This document shows, piece after piece, positions 30,690 through 42,034 of a stretch of 64,000 nucleotides of DNA. This DNA is from Stomoxys calcitrans. Its lineage: Eukaryota > Arthropoda > Insecta > Diptera > Muscidae. The stretch spans positions 53,049,947 to 53,113,946 of the forward strand of contig NC_081552.1 of the NCBI RefSeq assembly GCF_963082655.1. The letters are read 5' to 3'. The position numbers and the translations under genes were made by a program. Each line of letters starts with the position of its first letter. Position 1 is the first letter of the stretch. Under the pieces are notes generated by a model. The model did not search any database. It was given only the letters and a program-made list of their open reading frames with translations, and was not told where the DNA came from.

Positions 30690-31710
30690 GTTACATATAG
30701 AGAAAAACTAATCGACCAACAGGGTGCAATCTTTGGACATGCCTATGATCGTTGATGGATTACAATGGAAATATTTGAAATATTTGTACAGCATTATTTT
30801 CAGGAACGTCAATTCCGCCCCAGTCGGAAGGGGCGGAAAGTGTCGTCCCCACGATTTTGCTCATCTTTTTCAAATTTCTTTATTTTTGTCTTTAGTATTC
30901 ACTCAACCTCATAAGGCAAAAATTAACTTTCTAACAAATACGACAAAATAGGAAATAACGATAAGAAAAACATTTTTTCAACCTTGAGGAAGACAAAGCA
31001 GCAAAATATGTCAAGGTATCATTGACTTAATGGAGGTGAGATTAAATGAAATTTGCAAAACAAATTTAGCTACTAAAAATAAAAGTGAAAAAGAACAACA
31101 AAAACAATAACAAAAAAAAAACAAACAAACAGTAGCCGGTCAAAGACTTTTACAAACTCAGACAAAAATATAGAATAATGTACGTCGAAATTGTTTTGAA
31201 TACGCATTTTATTATAATGCAGGGACTGATTAGTCATTTAAATAAATGAGAAAAATCGAAGAGATACAGTTTCTTTCGTTGTTTATCATAAAAATAGGGG
31301 AATTCTAAAAATTTGCTGCGCAAGAAAGTCTACTATCGGTTAATTCCCTACTTTCTCATTTCAAAGACCACACATCCATGCCAACTTCTTGTTTGATACT
31401 TTTTTTATTTAAAAAAATCAAATCATGAGCAAGTATTTTATTTTAGCTTCTCACAAGACAATAATTCAATATAAAATGTAGGTCACTTCCCTATACAATG
31501 TAGCCATGAAAATGGGTCAATCGGTAAATGGAATGAGGAAATTAATATGGAACGACCATACCTAAAAATACGTTTCGAAATTTATAGGCGAAAAGATTTT
31601 CATTGATATCAAAAAATAAGAAGAAAATACAGAAATTTCATTATTGGTTATACACACAAACGATAGAGGCATCATTTTAAACGATCTCACAGCGAGAAAA
31701 TGAGGAGGGG
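30690..31710. other. No gene recognised
   Basis: AT-rich spacer; a 75-codon open frame at 30724 has no motif. Confidence 0.4.
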
Positions 31711-32290
31711 TTGTCAACAAATTAGGAATCGGACTGGCTTACCCAACGCATTCTTAGTGCAAATTCCTAGCAAAGCACAACCAATTATATGTGTACATAG
31801 AAAGGAATCCAGAAACTACGTGCCAGTTATAGAGGAATCTATTTCCCATTGCCTACATTAGATTACCAAGCATATTGTATGAGAGAGCTAAATTAACGGG
31901 CTTGTTCTTAAAAGCCTTTCTTTAAGGCTTTAAGCCTTTTGTCAATAAATTAGGAGTCGAACTGGCTTACCCATCGACTTCTTTATGCAAATGCCTAGCA
32001 AAGCACAGCAAATGATGGGTACATAGAAAGGAGTCAAGAAAATACGTGCCAGCTTTAGAGGAATAAATTTATTTCCCATTGCCTATATTAGATTACCGAG
32101 CATACTGTATGAGAGAGCTAAATTAACATGCATGTTCTTAAAAGCCTTTCTTTAAGGCTTTACGCCTTTTACATTTACAATCGACCATGTGAGAGACATC
32201 TACTACCTATTTGTCGATTACAGAGCACTTAAGATAGTTCATGCAATTTTTGAGCTTAATATGAGATGCGATCCTCAGTTTAAAAAGAGA
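31711..32290 (+). pseudogene. RTE-like LINE RT fossil containing a tandem duplication
   Basis: 31711-31938 and 31939-32170 are two copies of one ~230-bp unit. The second reads in frame KGVKKIRASFRGINLFPIAY then RLPSILYERAK, the usual RT block NYRGISLLPIAYKILSSxLxERL. After the repeat, 32170-32260 gives IDHVRDIYYLFVDYRALKIV, matching the palm A block (TYHLFVDFKAAFD). Each unit ends in AAAGCCTTTCTTTAAGGCTT. Broken. Confidence 0.7.
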
Positions 32291-32291
32291 C

Positions 32292-32327
32292 ATATTAGCC
32301 GGAAGTTGTCGTACTTCCGGCCAATAT
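32292..32327. repeat. Perfect-stem hairpin
   Basis: GCCGGAAGT (32298-32306) and ACTTCCGGC (32313-32321) with a 6-nt loop; after one mismatch the stem continues ATATT/AATAT. It could be the remains of a MITE end or a structured LINE segment. Confidence 0.5.
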
Positions 32328-32329
32328 GC

Positions 32330-33465
32330 ACTAAAAGAGCTATGGACTAGAAATTATAAGCGAGTGAATATGTTACAAATACGATTCTCTGTTAAGGGCA
32401 TAAAACATCTTCTAGTCAGTCAGCACGTCCAGAAATTCAACCAAACGGAAGAATTTGGCAAATATAAATGAGGATATAATCACAAATAAAACGAACAACA
32501 CATGTTTTGAAAATTCAAACAATTTTATGTCGGCTGATCACTTGACGTAACCTTGTTAAGTGAATCCTGACAATTATGCTTCAGCTGACTTAACCCCTCA
32601 CTGGGTTTAATGCATTGTGAATATTATTGACTATGTTATTGTGAATTATATGTTTTATTTTAAAGATTTGTAATCTGTTGGTCCACAGATAACCAGCGTA
32701 TGCTAAAAATATACCGTAAAGTGCGCACCCCCGATTTTTGGTGTACACCAGCAAAGTCCAAAATAAAAGTGTAAATTACTGTCTGTATGTAGTTTTAATT
32801 CTCTCAATATGTAAAAGATCAGTTTTTGAACTGAATGATTTGTGTTTTACAATAGTAAACATGAAATAAGAAAAATGTATACCTTCCAAGCGTTTAATCA
32901 ATAAAAATTATTGAATGATTGTTTTCAAAATAAAAACAGAAAAACGATGCGTATACCTCTGGGCATGTTCATTCGTTGCTGTCTCAACAACGCCTAAAAC
33001 AAAGACCATTGGAATATGTGTGTCAAGCCATCAACGCTATCGTAAAGGGCTGAGCATCGGCAAAGGCCTACACAAGACTTTTCACTTCTGCTTTCAAGAT
33101 ACAAGAACAATCAAAAAGTATTTCAGAACTGAACTTTTCGTTTAAAAATTCAACATTGTATGAGACAATTGAGAACTGAGTTAAACATATAACAAGACAC
33201 GAAGACAACGAGATGAGTGAATGAATGGAAGAGAGATTGATTCAGATTTCAGTAAGTGCACGTTGAACAGTGCATGTATACGGGTACATTTTGCTTCGGA
33301 CAAAGTATTTTCTTGTCGTCAACTTTCGTAGTATGAATTTCGTACGAAGGCAACGTGGATGTTTTGGCAAAAGCATGGGTGACACAAACACACACATATG
33401 AGACAGGCATAACAACGTTGTGTGATAAAAATATATGACTCAGTCGCTTATCTCAATGCACACAG
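32330..33465. other. No gene recognised
   Basis: 32515-32580 matches 23930-24000 (TTTTATGTCGGCTGATC, CTTGTTAAGTGAATCCTG): another dispersed family, ends unknown. A 76-codon frame at 32915 has no motif. Confidence 0.4.
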
Positions 33466-33469
33466 AAAA

Positions 33470-34004
33470 AAAAACTGGTTTCAATGATCCCGAAATTAAT
33501 TGATCCAATTAATTTCTTTATATCATCGTTTTTGAAGAAGTAACTAAAAAAAATTATTGAAAATGTTTAAACTTTCAATTAATTTATTGATCCAATTTAA
33601 AAATTTTTGAAATTTTTTGAAACGTTATTTTAGAAATCCGGTTCATACAATCGGCTGCCATGGGATTGCTATAAATTTACCGAAATGTGGGACGCATGGA
33701 CCTTTGAAATCTCCTTCCAGTTATATCGTAGGGGACAATATGGTGCTTAAGTAAAATCATTTGAAGACTACATGGCAGATATTATAAAATAAGGGGTATA
33801 GACAGATACACAAATCTGTAATTCAAACATTCTTCGATTCAATTAAAAAAATTATTGATTCAATTTTTTTTGTGATTGAAAATTTCTTCAAATTTGCAAA
33901 AACTTCAATCAAAAATGAATGAATCAATTAATTATTTTAATCGAAAAAATTTTTATTTTCAATTAAATTTTTAATTGAAGAGTTTATCGATTTGTTTTCT
34001 ATGT
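33470..34004. mobile_element. AT-rich palindromic element (ACACAGAAAA ends), copy 1
   Basis: Begins ACACAGAAAAAAAAACTGGT and ends TTGTTTTCTATGT (roughly inverted). Both sides are packed with CAATTAAAAAATTAATTG-type palindromes. The centre (33620-33760) holds GGGACAATATGGTGCTTAAG, which recurs on the other strand in copy 2 at 46745-46870. Confidence 0.65.
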
Positions 34005-34257
34005 AGAGGGGATGAATTCGAGATAAAAATACTACCAAACACTGAATGGGAGTTGTTTTTCAATATGATCTACTCAACAGCAACCTGTGCGTTTTACTGT
34101 CTTCAGTGCCTCGCTCTTCAGTAGACTTAAAATACAATATGTGGGAATTCAGGGTTCAGCAGTCCAGTAAAAACAATCACAAATGAATGGTCTTTTGCAG
34201 GCCTTTGGTGTATCCCCTAATTTTAACCCACAGAACCCCCTAGAACAAGTGCAGGTT

Positions 34258-36080
34258 TACATGAGGTCTTTTCGCGTACTTTTTCAGTAAAAGTTAAAGT
34301 AAGCACAGCCTTTACTGTTTTGCCATTTATTTGAAATTAAACATATGGTTTTCATTAAGCAGCTGTTCGATGCCCACTCCATGGAAAATTTCGCGAAATC
34401 CGTACTTGGGTGCCGGAAGCCTCCTCCAAGAAACCCATGGTACGACCAAGAGTGTCGAGATGCTACTGAAGCCAAGAATGCGGTATATAGAGCAACCCCG
34501 CAATCAGTAGCAACGCGTCAGATGAAGGAGAGGTATCGGGAGAAAAGGAGAGAGGAGAAACGTCTATTCCGCAGAAAGAAAAAGATAATGGAAACGTGAG
34601 TGTGAGCGAATTGAGATGTACAGGAGTCAGAATGAAATCCGGAAATTCTATCAAAAAATTAAACATCAAACCGATGGATTTGGTGCAGGCACATTCTCCT
34701 GCAAAGACAAATAAGGAAATCTGGTAACTGACACAGATAACATGCTGAGGATATGGAATGAACATTTTACCCAACTGCTAGTGTCCGTCGTTGGCGGCGA
34801 AGAGGAGACCGCAGAACCAATCAATAATGATGGTATAGAATGTTTACCACCTAGATAGAATGAGGTCCAAGTAGCAGTGACCCGACTAAAAAACAACAAG
34901 GCAGCAGGAGCCGACTTGTTACCCGCTGAACTATTTAAGACCGGAGGCGACACGCTTATAAGGCGTATGCATCATCTTATCTGCGCAATCTGGCTAGAAG
35001 AACGCATACCCGATTATTGGAACCTCAGCATACTATGTCCCGTACACAAGAAAGGAGACTAGACGGAATGTGCCAACTACAGAGGAATAAGTCTTCTCCC
35101 CATCGCATACAAGATACTCTCGAGCGTACTGTGTGAAAGATTAAAACCTAAAGTCAATGAGGTAATTGGGCCCTATCAATGCGGCTTTAGACCTGGTAAA
35201 TTCACCCTGGACCAGATATTCACACTGCACCAAATCCTGGAAAAGACCCGAGAAGGACAAATCAACACCTACCATCTCTTTGTTGACGGATGGAATGTTT
35301 CAACTCCCAAAACGTCTTGTACAACCGAGCAGATAAAGAAAATGGAGAAAGATTAACTTTATCTACCTCGGCACCGCCGTAACCGAAACGAATGACAAGG
35401 TTTTGAGATTAAGCGAAGAATAAAACTGGCAAACAGATGCTACTTTGGACTAAGTAAGCAGTTTAGAAACAAGGCCACCTCTAGACATACGAAGATTACA
35501 CTATAAAAGACACTGAAGCATTGGTACTTGTAAAAGCAGATGAGGCAGTGCTTGGAGTATTTGAGAGAAAGATTCTTCGTAAAATATATGGACCAGTTTG
35601 CGATAATGGAGAATATAGGCGACGTATGAACCACGAGCTGTATGACGACGATAGCATAGTTACACGCATCAAAATACAATGGCTGCGTTGGCTAGGTCAT
35701 GTTGTCAGAATGGATGAAGAAGGTCCAGCAAAGAAGTCTTTTGAAGGCAAACATGGTGGTACACGCAAACCGGGAAGACCAAAAGCGCGATGGAAAGATC
35801 AAGTGGCGGGAGGCACATCGAAACTTGGTGTCAGAGATTTTAGAATGAGTGCAGAAGATCGTGGGGCTTGGAAAGTCATAGCCAATTAAACTAAGTAAGC
35901 TGTTCGATGCTGCAAATTTTCGGCTGGAAAAGAAACCTCCAGTAAAAATTTGCAAGCTCTCTATTACCATCCTCTCAAAATGTTGATAGCTCCACGCACT
36001 CTTCTGATGGCAAATAAATTACGCGAACGACTTCCCGTAACAATTTGTGCAAACTTGCACAAGTTTTTGAGTTCGCAATG
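34258..36080 (+). repeat. Dispersed repeat split by an RTE-like LINE
   Basis: 34258-34361 and 35911-36080 are the two halves of the CGCGTACTTTT...CAGTAAAA family; they rejoin once the LINE and one copy of the 12-bp duplication are removed. Confidence 0.75.
34374..35898 (+). pseudogene. RTE-like LINE, 5' truncated, internally deleted, with target duplication
   Basis: Flanked by GCTGTTCGATGC at 34362-34373 and 35899-35910. Reads, in broken frames: the linker before RT (RNPWYDQECRDATEAKNAVY, EKRREEKRLFRRKKK), RT blocks 34860-35290 (RLKNNKAAGADLLPAELFK, CPVHKKGD, YRGISLLPIAYKILSSVLCE, YQCGFRPGKFTLDQIFT, TYHLFVD), then a jump past the YxDD region to YLGTAVTETND, and the C-terminal block (LGVFERKILRKIYGP, RIKIQWLRWLGHVVRMDEEG, GRPKARWKDQV). 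The 3' end follows the last stop after a few bases (CTAAGTAA), as in RTE elements. At least one stop interrupts the RT and the catalytic YxDD is deleted. Confidence 0.88.
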
Positions 36081-37182
36081 GGATGACCGTTATTTTGATT
36101 CAATTTATTGTGAATGTTAGTTAAATTATGATTTATAAGTTGTATGTGTAAGACATGGGTACTGACTCAAAGTCTACAGTGGGTTATGTATGTATTACGT
36201 CCAATTTTTTGTACTTAGAGCCGAACAAATGGCTGCCAACACAAAAAAGCACGCTACTAACTTTACCTCCGAAGCGCTATGGACTGTCCAAAGAATCATT
36301 GTTACCACTAAACAAGCTCTTCTTTCGTCACTAATCCTTAATGTACACGATTCGTTAAGATCGGTTATGGGCACACTATTTTCAAGCCCATGGTCTTATG
36401 TTTTTTTTTCTGGACGTACTTTATAATGGACAATAGTAAAATGAAAAACTTTCCAGCTTTCTTGAGCATATTTTACTGCAGACTAGTGTTTATATTCCAT
36501 ATATTTCTATTTTAATGCCATCCATGCAAAATTATTTATGTTGCTACAGATGCACACACATTTAGAATTTCCATGGAATCAAATTTAAAAAAAAAAATTA
36601 TACCATTTATGAATGTTACTGAACCTTTAGAAATTTTTGCCTAGTCCGAAAATCCGCTGTTTCGTAAAAAATCGTTGTATATTTGCATCACGAACAACAA
36701 CAGTAACAAAAGGCAAAAGCGTAAACATATTGGATACTCTGTATACAAAAATATAGAACAAAGTATTATGTCTGTCTTTTTGCTTGTTTGACTGTCCTTC
36801 AGTGCCATTAACAAAATGTGGTGAAAATGTAGAAACAACAAATACGCAAAAATGATTTCGATTGTGTGTGTGTTTTTTTTTTTTGACAAAAAACAACATA
36901 AAGGCCTCGTTGCGCACCAAGATTGTTTACTTTTCTTTTTGTGAATGAAATAATAAACGATGGCATGCCCGGCGTTGTTAAGTTCATGCTAAAGAGTGGC
37001 GGGTGTTGTGAATCACTCGCACCAAGCAGAGTGCAATGATTCAATTTAATATTAACCACCCTTTTGTCGAACCTTGTCTGCCTCTCCCTCAGCATGGTCT
37101 TTGTTCAATAATTGTTGTTATTGTTTTGTTTATACTTTTAAACTATTTCACAGATTTTGGACTTTCATTGCTGTTTACTTAC
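36081..37182. other. No gene recognised; probable Atg1 intron
   Basis: 36190-36425 is an open frame of 78 codons with a plausible Lys/Thr-rich start but no match that I can name. AT-rich otherwise, with a T10 tract near 36870. The next Atg1 exon (hinge onward) is not here. Confidence 0.4.
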
Positions 37183-37356
37183 CTCCATTACTAAATTTAC
37201 GCAATCCTGAGATTCTTTGCAATCCAGTAGGGCCACAACATTCTCATGATGCAGTTCTGTCAATTCTTTTAGGATTTTTATCTCTTTCCCTAGGAGATTT
37301 TGTGTCTTTATGAGACCTTTTTTGGTGATGCATTTTATGGCAACCGGAAAATGTTT
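37183..37356 (-). CDS. Atg1: Atg1 (ULK-type Ser/Thr kinase) internal exon, 58 codons
   Basis: On the - strand, the acceptor ACTTTCAG precedes 37356 and the donor GAG|GTAAGT follows 37183; both ends are phase 0. The peptide begins [14 protein letters not shown] and contains [35 protein letters not shown] and VNLVME. This matches the N-lobe of Drosophila Atg1 as I know it: VAIK holds the ATP-binding lysine (beta 3), GKEIKIL the helix-C glutamate, and VNLVME leads into the hinge. Atg1 starts autophagy by phosphorylating Atg13, Atg9 and other targets at the phagophore. No frameshift is present and the splice sites are intact, so it looks functional. The upstream exon (glycine loop) and the downstream hinge and catalytic-loop exons were not found on either side. 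Confidence 0.93.
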
Positions 37357-38008
37357 CTGAAAGTAAAAAAAAGTAAGGAAATTCAATATGTATGTATGTG
37401 AAGAGTTTATTTTGAATATTTACGACCGTATTCACAAATCTAATTGAAGCCTGTCGAATTAACCCATTTCAAACATACACTAAGTTTTGTGATTAATATA
37501 TGGAGGAGAGTCTTCTCAGGAGACCATTTTTAAAATTCCATATAAATCTTCCAAGGAGTTCACAGAAAGAGTTTAAAAAACCAAGGTAAGTGCTAATGTA
37601 AATCATATGTGTGATTTTAAAGATTCTTAGTGTATTCGTTCACTGTTAGTTTATAGATATCAGAAGCATAGGCATTTGCCAAAGCGCCATATTAGTTTTA
37701 GGTATATTCGAAAGTTCTTACTGAAATCAGCGGAACTAATATCGAATATCTACATGACACTTATCGCTGACTGATAATCGTTGCCTTTGTTATATGCATT
37801 GTGAATGATTTTTGAATGTTATTGGTGTCATTGTGAATTATAAGTCGATTATACATTGATTTGGCTTCATTTATCCGCAATTTTCGCTTCAGCTTAGTTA
37901 AGCGGTATAAGCATAAGTGCAAGCGAATTTTGATGTCAACGTATTATATGTGAAAATACTTGATTTGAAAAACAACAATGCTCAATAGATTAGAATCAAA
38001 CATTTCTA
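37357..38008. other. Probable Atg1 intron, no feature
   Basis: No exon encoding the glycine loop (GHGAFAVVYKG) on the - strand. 37790-37850 shares short strings (CATTGTGAATGATTTTT) with 32600 and 36100. Confidence 0.4.
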
Positions 38009-38982
38009 AAGGGAGCTATAGGAAAGCTGTTCAAGAAAAAGCACATACAATTCAGAAAAATTGAGTAGTATTTAATTCCCGATTTATTTTTAAGAAAACT
38101 TTTATGAATTGTTAATTTTGTAGCAAATAAAATTAAAAAAAAAAAATGCATGAAATCTTTACTTGAATCGATAGTACGGACCATATAATTTAATGTTTGA
38201 AGATTATTTCCTGCAAATGTTGACCGTGACTGCGCCTCAAATGGTCCATCCGCTTAGTCCAATTTTGGCGTACTCTTTCCAACATTTCGGCCGGTATCTC
38301 ACGAAAAAAATGCTTCAATGTTGTCTTCCAATGCGTCAATTGAAGCGGGCTTGTCTCTATTGACATGAGCTTTAACATAGCCCCACAAAAAAGGCGAAAG
38401 TCGTTAAATCCCACGATCTAGGCGGCCAATTGACCGGTCCCGAACGCGAAATAAAATGTTCGCCGAACTCGTCTCTCAATTAGTCCATTGTTACGCGTGA
38501 TGTGTGGCATGTGGCACCGTCTTGTTGAAACCACATGTCATGCAAGTCAAGCTCTTGCATTTTGGGCAAAACAAATGGGATATCATCTCACAGGCGTTCA
38601 CCATTGGCAGAAGTACGATCCAAAGATGCCATCAGCCCATAAACCGCACGAAACTGTGACTTATTCTGGATGCATTGGTAGCTCTTGAAATGTTTCTGGC
38701 TGATCTCACTCCAAAATCGTCAATTCTGCTTATTTACGTTACCATTGAGCCAAAAAATGAGCAACGTCGCTCAATGGAAGAAGCGCGCGATGAACTTTCT
38801 TAACAGAGCACACATTTTGATAATAAAACTCAATAATTTGCAAGCATTGTTCGTTTGTAAGACGATTCATGGTTAAATTTTAGACCATACTGAAGTTGTT
38901 TGACAGTGAAACAAAACACGAAACGTCCGTGAGCTGTTTAAGCCAGTGTTGCCAAAAAGATAATAGCTAAAGAATCACCCTT
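38009..38982 (-). mobile_element. mariner-like element, longest copy of its family (C)
   Basis: TA|AAGGG (TGATTTTTAA missing) to AATCACCCTT|TA. The - strand shows, in order of low to high coordinate, the transposase C-terminus (PAEMLERVRQNWTKRMDHLR, RRSHGQHLQEIIFKH), the PLDYFLWGYV region, the FQQDGATCH region (about 38520) and the first catalytic block (about 38740, SDVAHF in place of SDEAHF), all with frameshifts. The N-terminal HTH is cut short. Inactive. Confidence 0.85.
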
Positions 38983-40013
38983 TATTAAAATAAGAAAATA
39001 TGGGTGTATTTTTTTCAGAAACAAACGCAAAATATTAATTGAATATAAATAGAAACCTTATTTGATTAAATAAATTAATGTAAAATAAATAAAATTACAA
39101 AATTACCGTTTACTGCAAGCCTCTTGACTATTTATTCACTAGTTGTTAAACTGTATAGAAAATATACACATCTGTTCCTACTACTCTATTAATCTGGCAT
39201 TTTTGAGGCTATTTTTACATAACATGCCGCTCAAAATGCAGCTGACACTGACTGTAGCTCTAACATATTTTTTTGGCGACAGCTATTCAAGCCATATGTA
39301 TTTACAACACTTTACACATGGGATGTTACACTGGGATGTTATTGCCTTCCTTCGACAGCAGCAGAACCGTTCTTACATATTCTTTAACAAAAGATATCTA
39401 CACTCTCAATTGCATTTAATTTGTATAGCAAGAGGGGAGTTATTTTTATTTCGAAATAAAATCTCAGTCTGTCTGTCTGTGACAGACAGACTCAATGTAA
39501 ACATTTGTGTTTATGCGATGGAATTTGCGTAGTATCTGGTCGGAGACCATGTGCTTCTTAATTGCGTTGAGAAATTGTTAAGATCAACAAAAATTGCAAC
39601 GATAATGACGTTGGATTGACGACGATGTGCATGAAAGCAAACAAAAGAAGATGGAGAAGAGAAAGTATAAGGAATGGGAAAGCATTTAGGAAATATTAAA
39701 TTCTTTCTAAGAAATAATAGGTTAGGTATTGGAGAGGCAATGGGGTAAAAATAGGGAAGAGAAACATTTATTATACAGTGAATACATACAAGAAAATGTG
39801 TGCACCCATAATTTTATGCGATCCTCTTTAACTCTCCTTTTTACAAACTCTCCCGAAGTCCTCGTCCGTCTGCGTCCAGCGCGATGTCAAAGTCCTGCAA
39901 TAGCCAAACAAGAGCGACATTTGCCCGAGGTCTCCATGACCCTTTTTGGCCTTGCGACAAACCATAAGATCTTTACACGTTCTATTCACGTCCTCTTCAT
40001 AGAAAGAGTATAC
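38983..40013. other. No gene recognised
   Basis: An open frame of 129 codons at 39143-39532 is Leu/Ile/His-rich and lacks motifs. The stretch 39430-39500 holds a perfect hairpin (separate entry). Confidence 0.4.
39466..39492. repeat. Perfect hairpin AGTCTGTCTGTC / GACAGACAGACT
   Basis: 12-bp stem, 3-nt loop (TGT). Based on a GTCT microsatellite and its inverse. Confidence 0.6.
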
Positions 40014-40265
40014 GTTGTTGTTGTAGCCACATTTGCATATGCAGATGACGATCCTCGTCAAGCTCCTGTAGGTGAGCAAGCTCGTTCCGCTCGATACAGC
40101 TGATTGTCCGCGACTGTCATTGCAGCTGCTTCGTATGGAGCATTCCACTGTCCGCAACCTGTGGAAGCGGCCGGTAGCTCGCAGATTAGCATCTCGTGAC
40201 AACAATAAACACCACACAGATCAGACCTCAATGTTCCAGCCAATGTGGTGCTCACAACTATCCCG
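40014..40265 (-). repeat. (CAA)n-tailed retroposon
   Basis: TTGTTGTTGTAGCCACATTT start (complement of the tail), CGATCCTCGTCAAGCTCCTG, GGAGCATTCCACTGTCCGCA, then GCTCACAACTATCCCGTCCC. It lacks the central third. Confidence 0.82.
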
Positions 40266-40324
40266 TCCCGGGAGAAAGAGTATATTTTACCAAGGCGCTC
40301 GCAGAGGTGGGTTCACTGATTTCG

Positions 40325-40625
40325 TTGTTGTAGGTGTTGTGGCCCCATTTGTATGTATATAAGACCGATTGCCGCGGGAACGTTATGGCCTTAGTTTATT
40401 TAAATGCGCCAATAAATCGCCATATAATATCGAGTACTACAGGCACCCAGTATTTAGGCAAAACCCGGAGCCGGCTGGCCTCACCAATCATTAACGCTCA
40501 TTGTCCCTGACTACTGTTGCAGCTTCTCCGTATACGGAGCATTCCACTATCCGCAATCTGCGAACGCGAGCGATAGCTCCCATCTGAGCTTCTCGTGATG
40601 ACGATGAACACCACACAAATTGGAG
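40325..40625 (-). repeat. (CAA)n-tailed retroposon
   Basis: GTTGTTGTAGGTGTTGTGGC, CGATTGCCGCGGGAACGTTA, CGGAGCATTCCACTATCCGC and GATGAACACCACACAAATTG in order. Confidence 0.78.
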
Positions 40626-40659
40626 CTCGGAGTTCCAATCGGTGTGGTCCGGCACGGAA

Positions 40660-40915
40660 TAGCTGAGAACACCACAGGTTGGAACATTGAGGTCCGATCT
40701 GTATGATGTCCATTGCTGACTCGAGAAGCTTTGCTGTTAGCTACCGGGCGCGTTCACAGGTTGCGGATAGTGTAATGCTCCATACGGAGTAGCTGCAATG
40801 GCAGTCGCGGACAATCAGCGGTATCGAGCGGAACGAGCTTGCTCACCTACAGGAGCTTGACGAGGATCGCCACCTCCATATGAAAATGTGGCTACAACAA
40901 CAACAACCGGTGTGG
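40660..40915 (+). repeat. (CAA)n-tailed retroposon
   Basis: GAACACCACAGGTTGGAACA to GTGGCTACAACAACAACAAC, opposite orientation to the two preceding copies, so three copies lie within 900 bp. Confidence 0.82.
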
Positions 40916-41049
40916 TGCTTAAAGTGCCGTCCTAATTTCATAGCATGACCAACATTCATAAGCAACCCATTCCCAGATTTCTCATTTCCCTCCACCCCTT
41001 GATGCCCTGAAGCCCAGCAAAGCCTAATAGCTTTCCGAAAGCTTCGAAG

Positions 41050-41515
41050 ATGCTCCATGCGAGAAAAAAATTTTACTCACGCACGACTTTTTTATGTCAA
41101 CTCACGTTGACGCACACTCACGAGACATACATTTTACTCACGCGCGACTCACGAGACAATCACGACTCACAAGAAAATCACGACTCACGAGACACTCACG
41201 ACTCACGAGAATGTTACGACTCACGACACTCACGAGAAAAACACAACTATCGAAAAACTCACGAGAAAAACACGACTCACGAAAAACCCACGAGTCACGG
41301 TAAAACAAATATTTATCCATGAAGAGAATAATAATTATTCCATGCGTCTCAAAGCATACAGCATTTGAACATACGAATATCAATTTATAAAATGTATCAG
41401 CCCCGCATCACCACTTACTTGATCTTTTAATTTCTATACATCTGTACACAGATTCATACGTGATTGATTTGAAAGCATGCAAGAAATGTTGTTTTCCGTT
41501 ATTTTTTTATACTTT
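41050..41515 (+). mobile_element. hAT-like MITE fragment with CACGACTCACGAG minisatellite
   Basis: 41090-41300 is a run of ACTCACGAGA / CACGACTCACGAG units (about 10-14 bp). 41295-41515 (GAGTCACGGTAAAACAAATA ... TTTATACTTTAGTCGTGATT) matches 44700-44935 of the longer copy. Both ends are missing. Several long open frames through the array are a by-product of the unit length. Confidence 0.75.
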
Positions 41516-41519
41516 AGTC

Positions 41520-42034
41520 GTGATTTAGCCCATGTTCATGTATGACTTGTCTATCCGCCTAAAAGACGCTACTCAAGTCCAGAAACTCAATAATCACACA
41601 GTTATCCAACTGAGATCCGCCCATATATACCAGTCTAGCGTAAGGCAAGATGTTTACCGTCCAACTCATCCACGTCGTTGTGAACGTAAAAGTGTGTTGT
41701 GTCCATATGCTATTTGCTTGCTGCTTCGAAATCTATAACTCGGGTGGAATACATCCAGAATAATCTGGTTGTAACTCTTCAGCCGGAGTAAAGGACGTCA
41801 AAAGGTCTCTAAAAATTACATTTACACGTTAGTGAGTTACCGCTTCCGCTACCATATTATTTTCTATTTTATGTCGCCATTGATGAAGGATCTCCTGAAA
41901 CATATTGAGTGACACCATTTATACCGCGCAGTCAAACTTTTCTATTTCGCGAAAATGACGTCCAAGCCGCCATTGGAGAAGGATGTCTCTGAATGTACTC
42001 CGTGGCCTCACGTATAGCCCGCGGCTTTGTTATA
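41520..42034. other. Unrecognised sequence interrupted by the mariner at 42035
   Basis: 41532-41738 is an open frame of 68 codons (SIRLKDATQVQKLNNHTVI...), and 42960-43100 continues with a higher GC content than its surroundings. This may be one older coding fossil split by the mariner. I cannot name it. Confidence 0.35.

Noticed and set aside
36190..36426. A possible DNA-binding (trihelix-like) protein fragment
   Set aside because: The start AANTKKHATNFTSEALW is only loosely suggestive, and the rest lacks the Trp pattern.
37165..37386. A 74-codon protein containing the Atg1 sequence
   Set aside because: Residues outside 37183-37356 are intron translated past the acceptor and donor.
39143..39532. 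A 129-codon open frame on the + strand
   Set aside because: No motif, poor start context, and it ends in the GTCT hairpin microsatellite.
41090..41310. CRISPR-like array of CACGACTCACGAG units
   Set aside because: Units are contiguous, with no spacers of even length, and the same units occur as inverted arms in a mobile element at 44508-45132. The host is a fly.
41050..41383. Overlapping open frames on both strands with repeated SRDTHDSRE / LVSRDCLVSR peptides
   Set aside because: They follow from translating the minisatellite; no start context, splice sites or relative.
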